This document shows positions 35,217 through 44,332 of a DNA stretch of 64,000 nt, one piece after another. Every line of letters begins with the position of its first letter. The stretch's first letter is position 1. This DNA is from Bog-756 sp963725275. GTDB lineage: Bacteria > Actinomycetota > Acidimicrobiia > Acidimicrobiales > RAAP-2. The position numbers and the translations under genes are program-made. The DNA lies in NCBI GenBank assembly GCA_963725275.1, contig CAVRXS010000007.1:496001-560000 (forward strand), written 5' to 3'. Below the pieces are notes generated by a model, which ran no database searches, was not told the origin of the DNA, and was given only the letters and a program-made list of their open reading frames with translations.

Positions 35217-37007
35217 TCAGTGTGCTCCGGTCGTCGGTCCGGCCTTCAACAGGGTCCAGTCGGCCAGGTTCCAGAGCACCCCGTCAACCGAGGGGTTGTA
35301 GCCGGCATTGGCCAGCTGGACCCCGTTGGCGATCAGCTCGGGCTCGCCGAAGAGCGGGAGCGCCACCATCTGGTCCCAGAGTTGATCGTCGATCTGGGCG
35401 TACACGGCGGCGCCGGCCACCGGATTGAGGTCCTGGGAGGCCTGCACGAAGAGCTGGTCCACCTGGGGGTCGTCGAACATGCTCCAGTCCTGGCTGTCCA
35501 GGGAGCCCGTATGCCCCTCGCCGTCCGAGTACCACCCTTGCATCCCAGTCTCGAACGCGCTGAAGGTCCGCGTCACCAGGACAATGTCATAGGCGTTCGA
35601 TGCCGCCGCGGCCGCCACCCCCGCCATGCCGTCCACCGGAACGACGGCCACCCCGATGCCCGCGCCGCGTAACTGGGCCGCGATCGCATCTCCCACGCCG
35701 GCGATCCACGGATCCCCCACCTCGACAGCCATCCGCAGGATCAAGGGTCGCCCACTGGCATCGACGTACGTCCCCGACGGGTCCTGGTGGTACCCGACGC
35801 TGCCGAGTAGCTGCTCGGTGGCGGCAGGGTTGGCGTCGGTGTATTCCCCCGCAGCCGTCGACGCGTCGTAGGAGCTCTGCCAGGCGACGGCGAGATGGTC
35901 CTGGTTCACCACCATGTCCGGGTCGACGGAGCCGAAGGTCCGGGCGAGGAGCGCCGTCCGGTCGATGGCATGGGCGATCGCCTGCCGGGTGGCCACCCGG
36001 TCGGTCACCGTCGAACGGGTGTTGAACTCGAGGGACAGCAGGTCGAGGGACGGCTTGATATAGCTCTGTGTGTTCGGGAGACCGGAAACCGCGTTGAGCG
36101 AGGTGAGGTCGAAGGAGCGGGGCTGCGAGACCGCGTCGTCGCTCGATGCGAGGGACCCGATCCAGCCCGAAGGAGCCTGCGCGGCGGAGACCTCGACCCG
36201 TTCGAGCACCGCCTTGGTGCTCCACCACCGCGGATTGCGGACGAGCGTGGCGGAGTCCGCCGGCCCTACCGACGAGAGCAGCATCGGGCCGGCCGAGAGG
36301 TCGACCGCCGGGTCGAACTGCGTAAACCCGGTGTTCCACCCGACCCTGCGGGCGATGTGGGCCGGCACCATGTGGTCGAACATGATCCGCCAGTCGGTGA
36401 ACGGTGCCGCGAACACCACCGTCACCGTCCTCCCGTCGGTGCTGCCGGTGACCGACCTCACGTCCCGGTACCCGAGGGTCGAGGCGACCTGGTCCGGTTG
36501 GCCGTCGACGTCCACCCCGGTCCCCCGCTGCGATTGCCAGGCGTAGATGAAGTCGTCGGCGGTGACCGGGATCCCGTCCGACCAGACCGCCTTCGGATTG
36601 ATCACGTACTGGATGGTCAACGGAGACGTCGAGACGACCTCCACACTCGTGAGGAGGTCGCTGTTGACCTCGGGAACCAGTTTCGGGCTGATCACGTAGG
36701 CGCTCGGGAGCACCGATGCCAGCAGCGCCGGTGACGACGACGACGCTCCCCCGGGGGTGTTCGGATTGAACCCCGACCACGGCTCGGCCAGGTGCACCGT
36801 CGCCGAACCACCGGTGATGGCAACCAACGGCGGAACCTGCGGTTGGTCGACCTGGCTGATGCGTTGTGAGTCGCTGTGGTCGACCGTGGCCACCACGCCG
36901 ATGATCACGATGATGACGAGCGGTAGCGTCCATCGGGCGCGGTGTTCCCGCCAGATCGACGGAATGCGGGGCCGGCGCGCGACGGGCTCGGCGCCGGGAT
37001 CGCTCAC
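35217..37007 (-). CDS. ABC-type family 5 solute-binding protein, membrane-anchored
   Basis: A 596-residue protein. Its GTG start at 37007 overlaps the secG stop (GTGA). An N-terminal helix (about 24-44: WTLPLVIIVIIGVVATV) anchors it; no lipobox is seen. The SBP_bac_5 (DppA/OppA) fold is shown by YVINPKAVWSDGIPVTADDF, YAWQ, then LLSLEFNTR and AIAHAIDRTALLARTFG. It would bind peptides or similar ligands. No permease or ATPase genes lie beside it. Its place as the last gene of the glycolysis-secG set is unusual and may be conserved in the lineage. Confidence 0.88.
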   Translation of the reverse strand: MSDPGAEPVARRPRIPSIWREHRARWTLPLVIIVIIGVVATVDHSDSQRISQVDQPQVPPLVAITGGSATVHLAEPWSGFNPNTPGGASSSSPALLASVLPSAYVISPKLVPEVNSDLLTSVEVVSTSPLTIQYVINPKAVWSDGIPVTADDFIYAWQSQRGTGVDVDGQPDQVASTLGYRDVRSVTGSTDGRTVTVVFAAPFTDWRIMFDHMVPAHIARRVGWNTGFTQFDPAVDLSAGPMLLSSVGPADSATLVRNPRWWSTKAVLERVEVSAAQAPSGWIGSLASSDDAVSQPRSFDLTSLNAVSGLPNTQSYIKPSLDLLSLEFNTRSTVTDRVATRQAIAHAIDRTALLARTFGSVDPDMVVNQDHLAVAWQSSYDASTAAGEYTDANPAATEQLLGSVGYHQDPSGTYVDASGRPLILRMAVEVGDPWIAGVGDAIAAQLRGAGIGVAVVPVDGMAGVAAAAASNAYDIVLVTRTFSAFETGMQGWYSDGEGHTGSLDSQDWSMFDDPQVDQLFVQASQDLNPVAGAAVYAQIDDQLWDQMVALPLFGEPELIANGVQLANAGYNPSVDGVLWNLADWTLLKAGPTTGAH

Positions 37008-37234
37008 TGCAGGCGCAACAGGAGGATGATGTTGGTGAAGGCGAAGACCACCGCCACGGTCACGGTGATCCGGTCGAGGTTCTTCTCTACCACCGTGGAG
37101 CCCGCTGCGGCCGAACCGACCGAGCCGCCGAACATGTCCGACAGACCGCCGCCCTTGCCACTGTGCATGAGGACCAGGAAGATGAGCGCGAGACAGGCGA
37201 CGATCTGTAGTACGACGATGACTGCGGTCAACAC
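37004..37234 (-). CDS. secG: preprotein translocase subunit SecG
   Basis: A 76-residue protein from GTG 37234, with GAGGAGG about 8 bases before it. It has two transmembrane helices around a conserved turn: VLQIVACLALIFLVLMHSGK and GGLSDMFGG, then a second helix (FAFTNIILLLRLQ). SecG supports SecYE during protein export. It follows tpiA by 45 bases. The stop overlaps the next gene. Confidence 0.92.
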   Translation of the reverse strand: MLTAVIVVLQIVACLALIFLVLMHSGKGGGLSDMFGGSVGSAAAGSTVVEKNLDRITVTVAVVFAFTNIILLLRLQ

Positions 37235-37279
37235 GGGAACGCCCTCCTCAGGATCCAGGCCGAGGAAACGCTAGCAAAC

Positions 37280-38077
37280 TCATTGACCGCCCCGGACCGC
37301 GGCCCGGACGATCTCGACGAAGAGCGCCGCATCCAAGCTGGCTCCCCCTACCAGCACGCCGTCCACGTCCGGGCAGGTCAGCAGCGGTTCCGTGTTGTCC
37401 GCATTCACAGACCCGCCGTACTGGATCCGGATCTGCTCTCCGGCATCGGGCCCGGATGCGCCTGCCACCACCTCCCGGATCCAGGCGCAGGCCTTCTGGG
37501 CATCGTCCGGCGTTGCCGCCTGGCCGGTACCGATGGCCCAGATCGGCTCATAGGCGATCACCATCCCGCCGGCCGACTCGCGGGGAATCGCCTCCATGGC
37601 GGCGGACACCTGGGTCGAGAGTCGATCCCCGGTCAGGCCCTCCTCGCGCTCCTCGAGCGTCTCCCCCATACAGCAGATCGGGATCATCCCGTTGCGCACC
37701 ACCGCCCTCAGCTTGGCCGCCACGGTCTCGTCGGTCTCCCCGAAGAGCTGGCGGCGTTCGGAGTGTCCGACGATGACATAGCGGACGTGGAGCCTGGCCA
37801 GCATCACCGGGCTCACCTCTCCGGTGAACGCCCCGGCGTCTTCCGCTGCACAATTCTGCGCACCGAGCGCAACCGGCACGCCTTCGCCCTCCAGGACCGA
37901 CTGGACCGAGCGGATGTCGGTAAAGGGTGGGTGGATCGAGACGTCGACCGTCCCGACGTCGGCGGGTTGGATCCGCAACCCCAGGTCGCGAGCCGCGTGG
38001 ATCGCCTCGAGGTGGTCGAAGTTCATCTTCCAGTTGCCGCTCACCAGGGGACGGCGACGGGTGCCAGCGTCGGTCAC
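37280..38077 (-). CDS. tpiA: triosephosphate isomerase
   Basis: 265 residues from GTG 38077, overlapping the pgk stop by GTGA. Family residues are all present: SGNWKMN (Lys), YVIVGHSERRQ (catalytic His), YEPIWAIGTG (catalytic Glu, loop 6), QYGGSVNADN and DGVLVGGASL. It interconverts dihydroxyacetone phosphate and glyceraldehyde 3-phosphate. It is the third gene of the gapA-pgk-tpiA operon. Confidence 0.97.
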   Translation of the reverse strand: MTDAGTRRRPLVSGNWKMNFDHLEAIHAARDLGLRIQPADVGTVDVSIHPPFTDIRSVQSVLEGEGVPVALGAQNCAAEDAGAFTGEVSPVMLARLHVRYVIVGHSERRQLFGETDETVAAKLRAVVRNGMIPICCMGETLEEREEGLTGDRLSTQVSAAMEAIPRESAGGMVIAYEPIWAIGTGQAATPDDAQKACAWIREVVAGASGPDAGEQIRIQYGGSVNADNTEPLLTCPDVDGVLVGGASLDAALFVEIVRAAVRGGQ

Positions 38078-39279
38078 GGTGCGATGGGATCCGCCGAACC
38101 CGGCACGCGGGGTGCGTTGCCCGCTGCCCGGAGGGCGGCCAGTCCTGGCAGATCGCCGTACTCGAGGAGCTCGAGGGTCGCCCCCCCGCCGGTGGAGATG
38201 AAGCTGATCCTGTCTGCCAGGCCGAGCTCGTCGATCGCGGCGGCACTGTCCCCACCGCCGACGACGGTGTACGCGGTGCTTTCCGCCATCGCCCGGGCAA
38301 TGCCATTGGTCCCGGCACTGAAGCGCTCGTCCTCGAACGCCCCCATCGGCCCGTTCCACAGCACCGTGCCGGCCGTCGCGATGACCTCGCCGTAGGCGGC
38401 AGCCGTCTCCGGGCCGATGTCCAGTCCCTGCCACCCCCCGGGCACGTCGGTACTCACGGTTCGTACAGCGCCCTCCGTGCAGTCGCACCCGAAGGCGGCA
38501 CCGGGCTCGAGGGCGACGAGATCGGTCGGAAGCAGGATCGGCGTCTGCGATGCCAGGAGCCGGGCGCAGTCGTCGATCCGGTCCCGGTCGACGAGCGAGT
38601 TGCCCACCTCGTGGCCCTGGGCGGCCAGGAAGGTGAACGCCATCGCGCCACCCACGAGCAACACGTCGACACGGTCCAGGAGCGCCTTCAGGACACCGAG
38701 CTTGTCGGCGACCTTGGCCCCGCCGACCACCGCCACGAACGGCCGGCTCGGCGACCCGAGGAGCGCGCCGAGCGCATCCAGCTCGCGCTCGAGCAGGAGA
38801 CCGGCTGCGCTGGGCAGGTAGGCCGGGGGTCCGACCACAGACGCGTGGCGGCGGTGGGAGACGCCGAACGCATCGTTGACATAGACGTCGTGGGAGTTGA
38901 GCAGTTTCTCGACGAAGCACGGATCGTTCGCCGTCTCACCCGGGTCGAAGCGGAGGTTCTCGAGCAGCTCGACCTTGGGGACGAGGCGGGCCAGTTCTTC
39001 CCGCACCGGACCGATCTCCCAGCGGGCGTCGGGAGCACCCTCGGGCCGCCCGAGGTGGGTGCAGGCGGTGACCGATGCGCCACGGTCGAGGAGGTATTCG
39101 AGGGTCGGCAGAGCCGCCCGGATCCGGAAGTCGTCGGTCACGGTGGCAGGCTCGCCGGCGCACGGCCGCAGTGGCACGTTGAAGTCGACCCGGATCAGCA
39201 CGCTCGCACCCTCCAGGTCGGGCAGGTCGCCGAGCAGCGGCAACCCCCGGAGTAACGGATTCTCCCCACCCTGGCTCAT
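38074..39279 (-). CDS. pgk: phosphoglycerate kinase
   Basis: 401 residues from ATG 39279, with GAGGGG upstream. N-domain: LIRVDFNVPL, the 3-phosphoglycerate-binding HLGRPEG (residues near 73), and LLENLRFDPGE. C-domain: VVGGAKVADKL, the hinge NGPMGAFE and the ATP-binding VVGGGDSAAAI. All typical residues are present. It makes ATP from 1,3-bisphosphoglycerate. It lies 73 bases from gapA and overlaps tpiA, so it is part of one operon. Confidence 0.97.
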   Translation of the reverse strand: MSQGGENPLLRGLPLLGDLPDLEGASVLIRVDFNVPLRPCAGEPATVTDDFRIRAALPTLEYLLDRGASVTACTHLGRPEGAPDARWEIGPVREELARLVPKVELLENLRFDPGETANDPCFVEKLLNSHDVYVNDAFGVSHRRHASVVGPPAYLPSAAGLLLERELDALGALLGSPSRPFVAVVGGAKVADKLGVLKALLDRVDVLLVGGAMAFTFLAAQGHEVGNSLVDRDRIDDCARLLASQTPILLPTDLVALEPGAAFGCDCTEGAVRTVSTDVPGGWQGLDIGPETAAAYGEVIATAGTVLWNGPMGAFEDERFSAGTNGIARAMAESTAYTVVGGGDSAAAIDELGLADRISFISTGGGATLELLEYGDLPGLAALRAAGNAPRVPGSADPIAP

Positions 39280-39352
39280 GGCCGCATCCCCTCAGTCCCC
39301 CTTGTCCGTTTCGCCCGTCGTCCGGATCGTCCTCTGCTGTGCCGTGATCGGG

Positions 39353-40375
39353 TCAGGCTCCGGCGCCGACCACCAGTGAGAGATCGACCAGCCGGTTCGT
39401 GTACCCCCACTCGTTGTCGTACCAACCCTGCACCTTGACCAGGGTGATACCCGAAGCGGAGGGCATCACCATGGTGAGCCCGGCGTCGAACGTGCACGAG
39501 GCCGCGCTCCCGACGATGTCGGACGAGACGATCGGGTCCTCGGTGTAGTCGAGCACCCTGGCCAGCGGACCCGACGATGCGGCCGCGGCGAAAGCGGCGT
39601 TGACCTGATCGACGGTCACCGACCCGGCGACCACTGCGGTGAAATCGGTGATCGAACCGTCCGGGACCGGTACCCGCAGGGCCGTCCCGTCGAGCCGGCC
39701 CTGCATGGTGGGCAGCACCATGCCAGTCGCCCGCGCGGCACCGGTGGAGGCAGGCACGATATTGATCGCTGCCGCCCTCGCCCGGCGGAGGTCCTTGTGC
39801 GGCAAGTCGAGGAGGTTCTGGTCGTTGGTGTAGCCGTGCACTGTCGTCATGAGCCCGGACTCGATGCCGAAGGCTTCGTCGATGACCTTCACCATGGGGA
39901 CGAAGCAGTTGGTCGTACACGAGGCGTTGGACACCACGACGTCGGTTGCCGGGTCGAACTGGTCGTCGTTCACCCCTATCACGAAGGTGGCGTCCACCCC
40001 GCTGGCCGGGGCCGAGATGATGACCCGGCGGGCACCCGCTTCGAGGTGCGCGGCGGCCGACTCCCTGGTGGTGAAGAGGCCGGTGGACTCGATGACCACG
40101 TCCACGTCGAAGCGATCCCACGGCAGGGCCTTGGGTTCGCGTTCTGCGAGCACGGCGATCGGGGCGCCGTCGAGCACGAGGGCCCCGTCGTCGACCGTCA
40201 CCTCGGCGCCGAGCCGCCCGTGGGTCGAGTCGTAGCGGAGCAGGTGAGCGAGGGTTTCAGCCGAGGTGAGATCGTTGACGGCGACCACCTCGACGTCCGC
40301 GCCGAGCGACCGGGCCGCCCTGAGAACGTTCCTACCGATGCGGCCGAAGCCGTTGATCCCGATTCGTACCGTCAT
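39353..40375 (-). CDS. gap: glyceraldehyde-3-phosphate dehydrogenase
   Basis: 340 residues from ATG 40375. GINGFGRIGRNVLRA opens the NAD-binding domain. The catalytic Cys is in VVSNASCTTNCFVPM (near residue 153), with the His and Arg of HLEAGARRVIIS, and the anion site in VPVPDGSITDF. WYDNEWGYTNRLVDL ends the fold. ND at about residue 34 (VAVNDLTS) suggests NAD preference. It converts glyceraldehyde 3-phosphate to 1,3-bisphosphoglycerate. It is the first gene of the gap-pgk-tpiA set. Confidence 0.97.
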   Translation of the reverse strand: MTVRIGINGFGRIGRNVLRAARSLGADVEVVAVNDLTSAETLAHLLRYDSTHGRLGAEVTVDDGALVLDGAPIAVLAEREPKALPWDRFDVDVVIESTGLFTTRESAAAHLEAGARRVIISAPASGVDATFVIGVNDDQFDPATDVVVSNASCTTNCFVPMVKVIDEAFGIESGLMTTVHGYTNDQNLLDLPHKDLRRARAAAINIVPASTGAARATGMVLPTMQGRLDGTALRVPVPDGSITDFTAVVAGSVTVDQVNAAFAAAASSGPLARVLDYTEDPIVSSDIVGSAASCTFDAGLTMVMPSASGITLVKVQGWYDNEWGYTNRLVDLSLVVGAGA

Positions 40376-40495
40376 TGCTCTACTGCCTCACTCCTCGCTG
40401 TACCACGCGCACCTCGTCACCTGTCCGTCCTGACCTCCGTGCCCCTCCGACGAGCGGAGCACGTCCACGCTAGGACATTCCGGGCCTTCCGGCCA

Positions 40496-41386
40496 TCATC
40501 CGAGCAGATCAGACAGGGCCGACGCCAGTTTGCCGGGATCGTGGGCCTTCCCGTTCGGCCTGGCCAGGCGTGCCTCCACGACCGGGGCAGGGCAGGGCCC
40601 GACCTCCATGGCGGTGCTGTCGCAGAGCACCTGGTCGACCAGGATCCCGTGGTCGACCAGGGCCGCCACGTGCATGGCCACGTCGTAGGAGGCTGTCTCC
40701 GGCTCCTGGGGCCTGAGGTTGCAGACGTAGACCTTGGCCGCAGGCGACCCTGCGATCCCCTCCCGGATCTCGGGAACGGCCACCGCAGCCAGGACACTGG
40801 TGAACAGGGACCCGGGACCGAGGACGATCTGGTCTGCCCGTCGGAGGGCCTCGACCGCTTCGGCCGGCGCGCGGGGGTCGGACGGGACCAGTGAGATGTG
40901 GCGGATGTGGTCGGTGGCCATGACCGCGACCTGTCCCGCCACCGAGCCGCACTCTGTCTCCGCCTTCAGCACCACCGGCTCGGTGGTCGCCGGCAGCACC
41001 CGGCCCCGCACCCCGAGGAGGCGGCAGGCCTCGTCGAGTGCCTCGACCGGTCCGGTCGAGCCCTCCATGAGTCCGGCCAGGATCAGGTTGCCGAGCGAGT
41101 GCCCGGCCAGCTCGTCGTCGGCGAACCGGACATCGAAGGCCCGGGCCAGCGGCGACCCGGGCTCGGCCAACGCCACCAGGCACTTTCGGAGGTCGCCGGG
41201 CGCGACGATGTGCAGCATCTCGCGGAGCCTGCCCGACGACCCTCCGTCGTCGGCAACCGAGACGATGGCGGTCACCTGCTCGGTGTAGGAGCTCACGGCA
41301 CGCAGCGTGGCCGCCAGCCCGTGGCCACCGCCGATCGCCACCACCCGCCGTCCGTCCGCCGCGGGCGCCACTCCCGGAGGGCTCAC
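40496..41386 (-). CDS. yvcK: gluconeogenesis factor YvcK / CofD-like UDP-sugar binding protein
   Basis: 296 residues from GTG 41386, overlapping rapZ's stop by GTGA. Signatures are VVAIGGGHGLAATLRA at the N-terminus, VSVADDGGSSGRLREML, HSLGNLILAGL and DQIVLGPGSLFTSVLA. In other bacteria YvcK binds UDP-GlcNAc and tunes carbon flow and peptidoglycan synthesis. It follows rapZ, as in most Actinomycetota. whiA, which normally comes next, is absent; only 120 bases separate it from gapA. Confidence 0.93.
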   Translation of the reverse strand: MSPPGVAPAADGRRVVAIGGGHGLAATLRAVSSYTEQVTAIVSVADDGGSSGRLREMLHIVAPGDLRKCLVALAEPGSPLARAFDVRFADDELAGHSLGNLILAGLMEGSTGPVEALDEACRLLGVRGRVLPATTEPVVLKAETECGSVAGQVAVMATDHIRHISLVPSDPRAPAEAVEALRRADQIVLGPGSLFTSVLAAVAVPEIREGIAGSPAAKVYVCNLRPQEPETASYDVAMHVAALVDHGILVDQVLCDSTAMEVGPCPAPVVEARLARPNGKAHDPGKLASALSDLLG

Positions 41387-42234
41387 CGATCAACGTCCCG
41401 GTGGAAGACGGTGGTGGCCAGCCCGCGTGCAGCGAGGCGCCGCGAGAGCTCTTCGGCCAGGACCACGGAACGGTGCCGGCCGCCGGTGCACCCCATGGCA
41501 ACCGTGAGATACGACTTGCCCTCCTTGATATAGGCCGGGATGAGCATGGTCAGCAGGTCGTCGAGCTTGGCCAGGAACTGGGCCGTCTCCGGCCGTTCCA
41601 GCACGAACGTCCGGACCTCCGGCTCGAGACCGCTGTGCTGGCGGAGGGCCTCGTCCCAGTAGGGATTGGGGAGGAAGCGGCAGTCGAACATGAGGTCGAC
41701 GTCGAGCGGCACGCCGTGCTTGAACCCGAACGACACGATGGACGTGCCCATCGCGGTGCCCGACTCCTCGCCGCCGAAGACCTCGAAGAGCCGGGTACGG
41801 AGCTGGTTGACGTTGAGCTCCCCGGTGTCGATCACCAGATCGGCCCGGTCCCGAAGGGGGCCCAGGAGCTGCCGCTCGTCGGCGATCGAGTCGACCACCC
41901 CGCGCGCAGCCTGGGGATGACGCCGCCGGGTCCCCTCGAACCGCCGGATGAGTACGTCGTCGGCCGCGTCGAGGAAGAGGATCCGGACCCGGTTGCGACC
42001 GGCGACCAGGGCGTCCACCGCCGGGAGCACGTCGTCGAGGTCTCCCCCGCCCCGACCGACCACGAAGGCGACCCGCTCCATCTCCGACCCGCTCCCGTCG
42101 ACCAGCTCGGAGACCTTGGCGATGAGCGCCGAGGGCATGTTGTCGATGACGAACCAGCCGAGGTCTTCGAGCGTCGCGCCCGCGGTCGAGCGACCCGCGC
42201 CGGACATGCCGGTCACCACGAGGTACTCGCTCAT
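41383..42234 (-). CDS. rapZ: RNase adapter protein RapZ (YvcJ)
   Basis: 283 residues. ATG 42234 follows GAGGGTGG. The Walker A-like loop GMSGAGRSTA has Arg in place of Lys, as is usual in actinobacterial copies. Further marks: DNMPSALIAKV, FLDAADDVLIRRFEGTRR, FGFKHGVPLDVD, MFDCRFLPNP and YLTVAMGCTGGRHRSV. RapZ binds glucosamine-6-phosphate and controls sRNA decay in enterobacteria; its actinobacterial role is less clear. It is 10 bases downstream of uvrC. Confidence 0.94.
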   Translation of the reverse strand: MSEYLVVTGMSGAGRSTAGATLEDLGWFVIDNMPSALIAKVSELVDGSGSEMERVAFVVGRGGGDLDDVLPAVDALVAGRNRVRILFLDAADDVLIRRFEGTRRRHPQAARGVVDSIADERQLLGPLRDRADLVIDTGELNVNQLRTRLFEVFGGEESGTAMGTSIVSFGFKHGVPLDVDLMFDCRFLPNPYWDEALRQHSGLEPEVRTFVLERPETAQFLAKLDDLLTMLIPAYIKEGKSYLTVAMGCTGGRHRSVVLAEELSRRLAARGLATTVFHRDVDR

Positions 42235-42244
42235 CGGTCCACCC

Positions 42245-44182
42245 TCATCTACCGGTCGGCTGTCGAGTCGGGGACAGCGGCGTGTGCAGCCGCTCGAACA
42301 CCGCTGCACCCACATCCCCCGGCAACCACGATAGGCCCATCAACTCGTCGCGAGAGGCTTTTCGCAGCGCCGCGAGGCCCCCGAACTGCTCGACCAGACG
42401 GTTCCGCCGCTTGGGTCCGAGGCCGCGTACGCCGTCGAGTGCGCCCACGGTCATCCGCTTCCCCCGCAGGGTGCGGTGGTACGAGATGGCGAAGCGGTGG
42501 GCCTCGTCGCGGAGCCGCTGGAGCAGGTACAGGCTCTCCGACTGCCGGGAGAGACGGATCGGTTGCGAGCTTCCCGGACGGTAGATCTCCTCGAAGCTCT
42601 TGGCCAACGAGGCGATCGGCACCCGATCGGTCAGCCCGAGCCGGTCGAGGACCCGCATCCCTGCGTGCAGCTGCCCCAATCCCCCGTCGAGGAGCAGGAG
42701 CTGTGGTGGGTAGGCGAAGCGCCGCCGGGCCGTGGCCCGGGTCCCGGTCGCGCCGGAAGGCCCGTCGCCGTCTACCGCGCCGGTCCGGTTGACGGACTGC
42801 TCCTCTTCGAGCAGTGCCTCGAGCCGGCGGGTCAGGACCTCCTCCATCGCCGCGTAGTCGTCGTTCCCCTCGACCGTTGCGACCCGGAAGTGCCGGTAGT
42901 CGCTCTTCTTCGGGAGCCCGTCCTCGAAGACGACCATCGAGCCCACGTAATCGGTCCCCTGGAGGTGGCTCATGTCGTAGCACTCGATGCGGAGCGGGGC
43001 ATCGGGCAGGTCGAGCTCCCGCTGGAGCGCCTCGAGGGCGCGCGACCGGCTGTTGTGATCGGCGGTCCGGTGGAGCCGGTGGCGCACGAAGGACTCGGTG
43101 GCATTGCGCTCCACCGTCTCGAGCAGGGCGCGCTTGGGTCCGCGGACCGGCACACGCACCGCTACCGGACCCCCCCGCCGGTCGAGCAGGTACGCCGAGA
43201 CGGCTTCCGCATCGGCGGGCGCGGTGGGGACGAGGATCTGTCGGGGTACCCCCGCCGGTGCGTCCGCATAGAGATCGACGAGGATGCGCGCGACGAGCTC
43301 CCCGGGGGTGAGGTCCTCGACCTTGTCCACGAAGAGCGCCGACCTGCCGACCACCTTGCCAGACCGCACGTGGAAGACCTGGACCGCCGCCTCGAGTTCG
43401 TCCTCGGCGAGCCCGAGCACATCGAGGTCCTCCGGTCGGTCGAGCTCCATCTGACGCACCGCGTCGGCCGCCCGGACTGCGTCGAGCTTGTCCCGCAACA
43501 CCCCGGCCCGCTCGAACTCGAGCGCCACCGAGGCCTCGCGCATCTCCGCCTCCAGACCGCGCTCGAGCGGGGCGGTGTCACCGCTCAGGAAGGCGGTCAG
43601 GTCAGCCACCAGGCGTGCGTACTCGTCGGGCTCGACGTTGCCCACGCAGGGCCCCGAGCAGCGTTCGATGTGGAACAGCAGGCACGGGCGGCCGAGGCGC
43701 TCGTGGCGCCGGAACTTCGTGTCGCTGCAGGTGCGCACCGGGAACGAGCGGAGGAGGAGGTCGAGCGTCTCCCGGATGGCGCCGACGTTCGGGTAGGGCC
43801 CGAAGTACCGGACCCCGCTCCGTTTGCGCCCACGGACGACGGCCGGGCGCGGCCACTCGTCGTTGATCGTGAGTGCCAGCCACGGGTAGCTCTTGTCGTC
43901 CTTCAGCCGCACGTTGAACCGGGGCTGGAACTCCTTGATCAGATTGTGCTCGAGCAGGAGGGCCTCGGCCTCGCTGCCCACCACGACCCACTCCACGTGG
44001 TCGGCCTGAGCGACCATCTGGGCAGTGCGGGGGGCCAGGCCCGCCGGATCCTGGAAGTAGGAGCCGATCCGCGAGCGCAGCGACTTGGCCTTGCCGACGT
44101 AGAGCACCCGTCCGTGACGGTCGACGAACTGGTAGGACCCGGGGCCGTCGGGGACCGTGCCGGGGAGGGGTCGGGTTACCAC
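42245..44182 (-). CDS. uvrC: excinuclease ABC subunit C
   Basis: 645 residues from GTG 44182. GIY-YIG nuclease domain: GSYQFVDRHGRVLYVGKAK, with Tyr and Arg of the 3' incision site. UVR domain (ALEFERAGVLRDKLDAVRA). A Cys cluster (about 150-170) of the Fe-S-like type (TCSDTKFRRHERLGRPCL). RNase H-like 5' nuclease region (ECYDMSHLQGTDYVGSMVV). C-terminal HhH pair (GVRGLGPKRRNRLVEQFG). It makes both incisions next to lesions bound by UvrB. It is the first gene of the uvrC-rapZ-yvcK operon and divergent from nadA. Confidence 0.97.
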   Translation of the reverse strand: MVTRPLPGTVPDGPGSYQFVDRHGRVLYVGKAKSLRSRIGSYFQDPAGLAPRTAQMVAQADHVEWVVVGSEAEALLLEHNLIKEFQPRFNVRLKDDKSYPWLALTINDEWPRPAVVRGRKRSGVRYFGPYPNVGAIRETLDLLLRSFPVRTCSDTKFRRHERLGRPCLLFHIERCSGPCVGNVEPDEYARLVADLTAFLSGDTAPLERGLEAEMREASVALEFERAGVLRDKLDAVRAADAVRQMELDRPEDLDVLGLAEDELEAAVQVFHVRSGKVVGRSALFVDKVEDLTPGELVARILVDLYADAPAGVPRQILVPTAPADAEAVSAYLLDRRGGPVAVRVPVRGPKRALLETVERNATESFVRHRLHRTADHNSRSRALEALQRELDLPDAPLRIECYDMSHLQGTDYVGSMVVFEDGLPKKSDYRHFRVATVEGNDDYAAMEEVLTRRLEALLEEEQSVNRTGAVDGDGPSGATGTRATARRRFAYPPQLLLLDGGLGQLHAGMRVLDRLGLTDRVPIASLAKSFEEIYRPGSSQPIRLSRQSESLYLLQRLRDEAHRFAISYHRTLRGKRMTVGALDGVRGLGPKRRNRLVEQFGGLAALRKASRDELMGLSWLPGDVGAAVFERLHTPLSPTRQPTGR

Positions 44183-44332
44183 GGCACCAGTGTGCCGTGC
44201 CCGCCGGGGATCCCGGGTCGCCGGTCGCCGGTCGGACGTCCACGCACGTGATCGGCTCCTTCGCAGTACACTGACTCCACGCCGGCCTGGCTTCCGGCGA
44301 CATCTACCGCTCCGGGGCCGACATCCCCGCGG

